This document shows, in pieces, positions 61,309 to 64,000 of a stretch of DNA of 64,000 nt. The notes under the pieces were generated by a model. That model was given only the letters and a program-made list of their open reading frames with translations. It ran no database searches and was not told where the DNA came from. Made by a program: the position numbers and the translations under genes. This DNA comes from Allobosea lupini. Lineage in GTDB: Bacteria > Pseudomonadota > Alphaproteobacteria > Rhizobiales > Beijerinckiaceae. Within the stretch, counting starts at the first letter, position 1; each line of letters starts with the position of its first letter. Location: assembly GCF_900109525.1 (NCBI RefSeq), contig NZ_FOAN01000001.1, positions 310,001-374,000 of the forward strand. Direction: 5' to 3'.

Positions 61309-61872
61309 ATGTACAAGCGTCACGTTGCATTGACGGCTATCGGCGGCGTCATGCTTGCCACCGCTGCGGTCGCGCAGACCAGCGCGCCCTCGAACCAGCC
61401 GCCGAGCCCGCAGCCGACCGCGCCCGCGACGAGCGCGCCGGCCACCCCGGCGCCGGCGGCCGAAACCGCCAAGGCTCCCGAGAACAACCTCGCCGGCCAG
61501 GGCAAATGGCGGGCGTCGAAGCTGATGGGCGTCGACATCTACGGTCCCGACAACAAGAAGGTCGGCGACGTCACAGAGGTCGTGTTCGACAAGGCCGGCA
61601 AGATCGAGCTTGTCACGGTCGGCGTCGGCGGCTTCCTCGGCATCGGCACCAAGGATGTCGCCATCCCGTTCGAGCAGGTGCAGTGGAGCGAGGAGCCGAT
61701 GGTTACGCCGGCTCCCGCCCCGGCCGGCGGGACCGGAACTGGCGGCAGCACGGCGATGAACGCGCAGCCGGCAGCCAAAAAGGGCCCGGAGATGTATCCC
61801 GACCACGGCAAGATCACGATGACCAAGGAGCAGCTGACGTCCGCTCCGGCCGTGACCTACGCCGCTCGCTAA
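61309..61872 (+). CDS. Secreted PRC-barrel domain protein
   Basis: 187 residues. Signal peptide MYKRHVALTAIGGVMLATAAVAQ, a Pro/Ala-rich linker, then a PRC-barrel (WRASKLMGVDIYGPDNKKVGDVTEVVFDKAGKIELVTVGVGGFLGIGTKDVAIPFEQVQW) and a second Pro/Ala/Gly linker. Excellent TAGGAGG site 7 bp before the ATG. PRC-barrel proteins of this kind are periplasmic and of unclear function. The gene has its own terminator downstream. Confidence 0.87.
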   Translation: MYKRHVALTAIGGVMLATAAVAQTSAPSNQPPSPQPTAPATSAPATPAPAAETAKAPENNLAGQGKWRASKLMGVDIYGPDNKKVGDVTEVVFDKAGKIELVTVGVGGFLGIGTKDVAIPFEQVQWSEEPMVTPAPAPAGGTGTGGSTAMNAQPAAKKGPEMYPDHGKITMTKEQLTSAPAVTYAAR

Positions 61873-61897
61873 GCACGCGCTGGCAACGCTCACTGGA

Positions 61898-61925
61898 GGC
61901 CCGCCCTGAAAGGGGCGGGCCTTTT
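61898..61925 (+). terminator. Intrinsic terminator after the PRC-barrel gene
   Basis: GGCCCGCCC - TGAAAG - GGGCGGGCC followed by TTTTGTTT: 9-bp perfect stem plus T-run, 26 bp after the stop and just before the end of the converging nnr gene. Confidence 0.9.
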
Positions 61926-61939
61926 GTTTGCCGAGCACC

Positions 61940-64000
<2,061 letters not shown>

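Overview
The window is GC-rich chromosomal DNA of an alphaproteobacterium of the Hyphomicrobiales (Rhizobiales). Bosea or a close relative is my guess from gene content and order, not a proven identification. Support comes from the dusB-ntrB-ntrC-ntrY-ntrX block next to a fused ispDF, a pdhA-pdhB-pdhC-lpdA-lipA-coq10 cluster with a lipoyl domain fused to E1 beta, and nnr divergent from glnB.

Positions 1-21880 are ordinary chromosome, mostly on the minus strand: nitrogen-regulation two-component genes (ntrX partial, ntrY, ntrC, ntrB) with dusB, then on the plus strand ispDF and a CinA C-terminal amidase gene. A membrane protein with a spermidine-synthase-like domain follows, then coq10, lipA, three GlsB/YeaQ-type small membrane proteins, lpdA, a DUF559 nuclease cassette between inverted GC-rich repeats, an SGNH hydrolase, the pyruvate dehydrogenase genes, ftsB and a membrane-anchored protein. 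The stretch ends in an intact tRNA-Lys(UUU).

Positions 21835-60565 are a complete-looking prophage of about 38.7 kb, inserted in the 3' half of tRNA-Lys and bounded by perfect 46-bp direct repeats (attL 21835-21880, attR 60520-60565). Its left arm (minus strand) is a chain of genes, mostly with 4-nt overlaps, running from a candidate excisionase through small regulators to a tyrosine integrase. A phage repressor with inverted-repeat operators on both sides separates this arm from the early plus-strand genes: Cro-like, DnaA-domain-IV-like, methyltransferase-like, primase, helicase, GapR, P-loop protein and SSB. A minus-strand accessory block (34366-37403) follows, with a duplicated 95-bp leader. 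Next comes about 700 bp of non-coding DNA with three look-alike hairpins and a cluster of GTAGCA hexamers. The late region (38123-60429) has T7-like podovirus gene order: terminases, portal, scaffold, capsid, tail tubular A and B, three large internal virion proteins, a gp17-like tail fibre adaptor, a beta-helix spike, then lysis genes (endolysin with C-terminal membrane segments, nested Rz/Rz1). I see no phage RNA polymerase gene. Instead, an identical 14-bp motif (TGACACATTTGACC) occurs four times on the coding strand ahead of late gene blocks, which suggests a dedicated late-transcription signal.

Positions 60566-64000 return to chromosome: the displaced tRNA terminator, a small secreted protein, a PRC-barrel protein, nnr, and the start of glnB. 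Nothing resembling a CRISPR array, rRNA or insertion sequence was seen.
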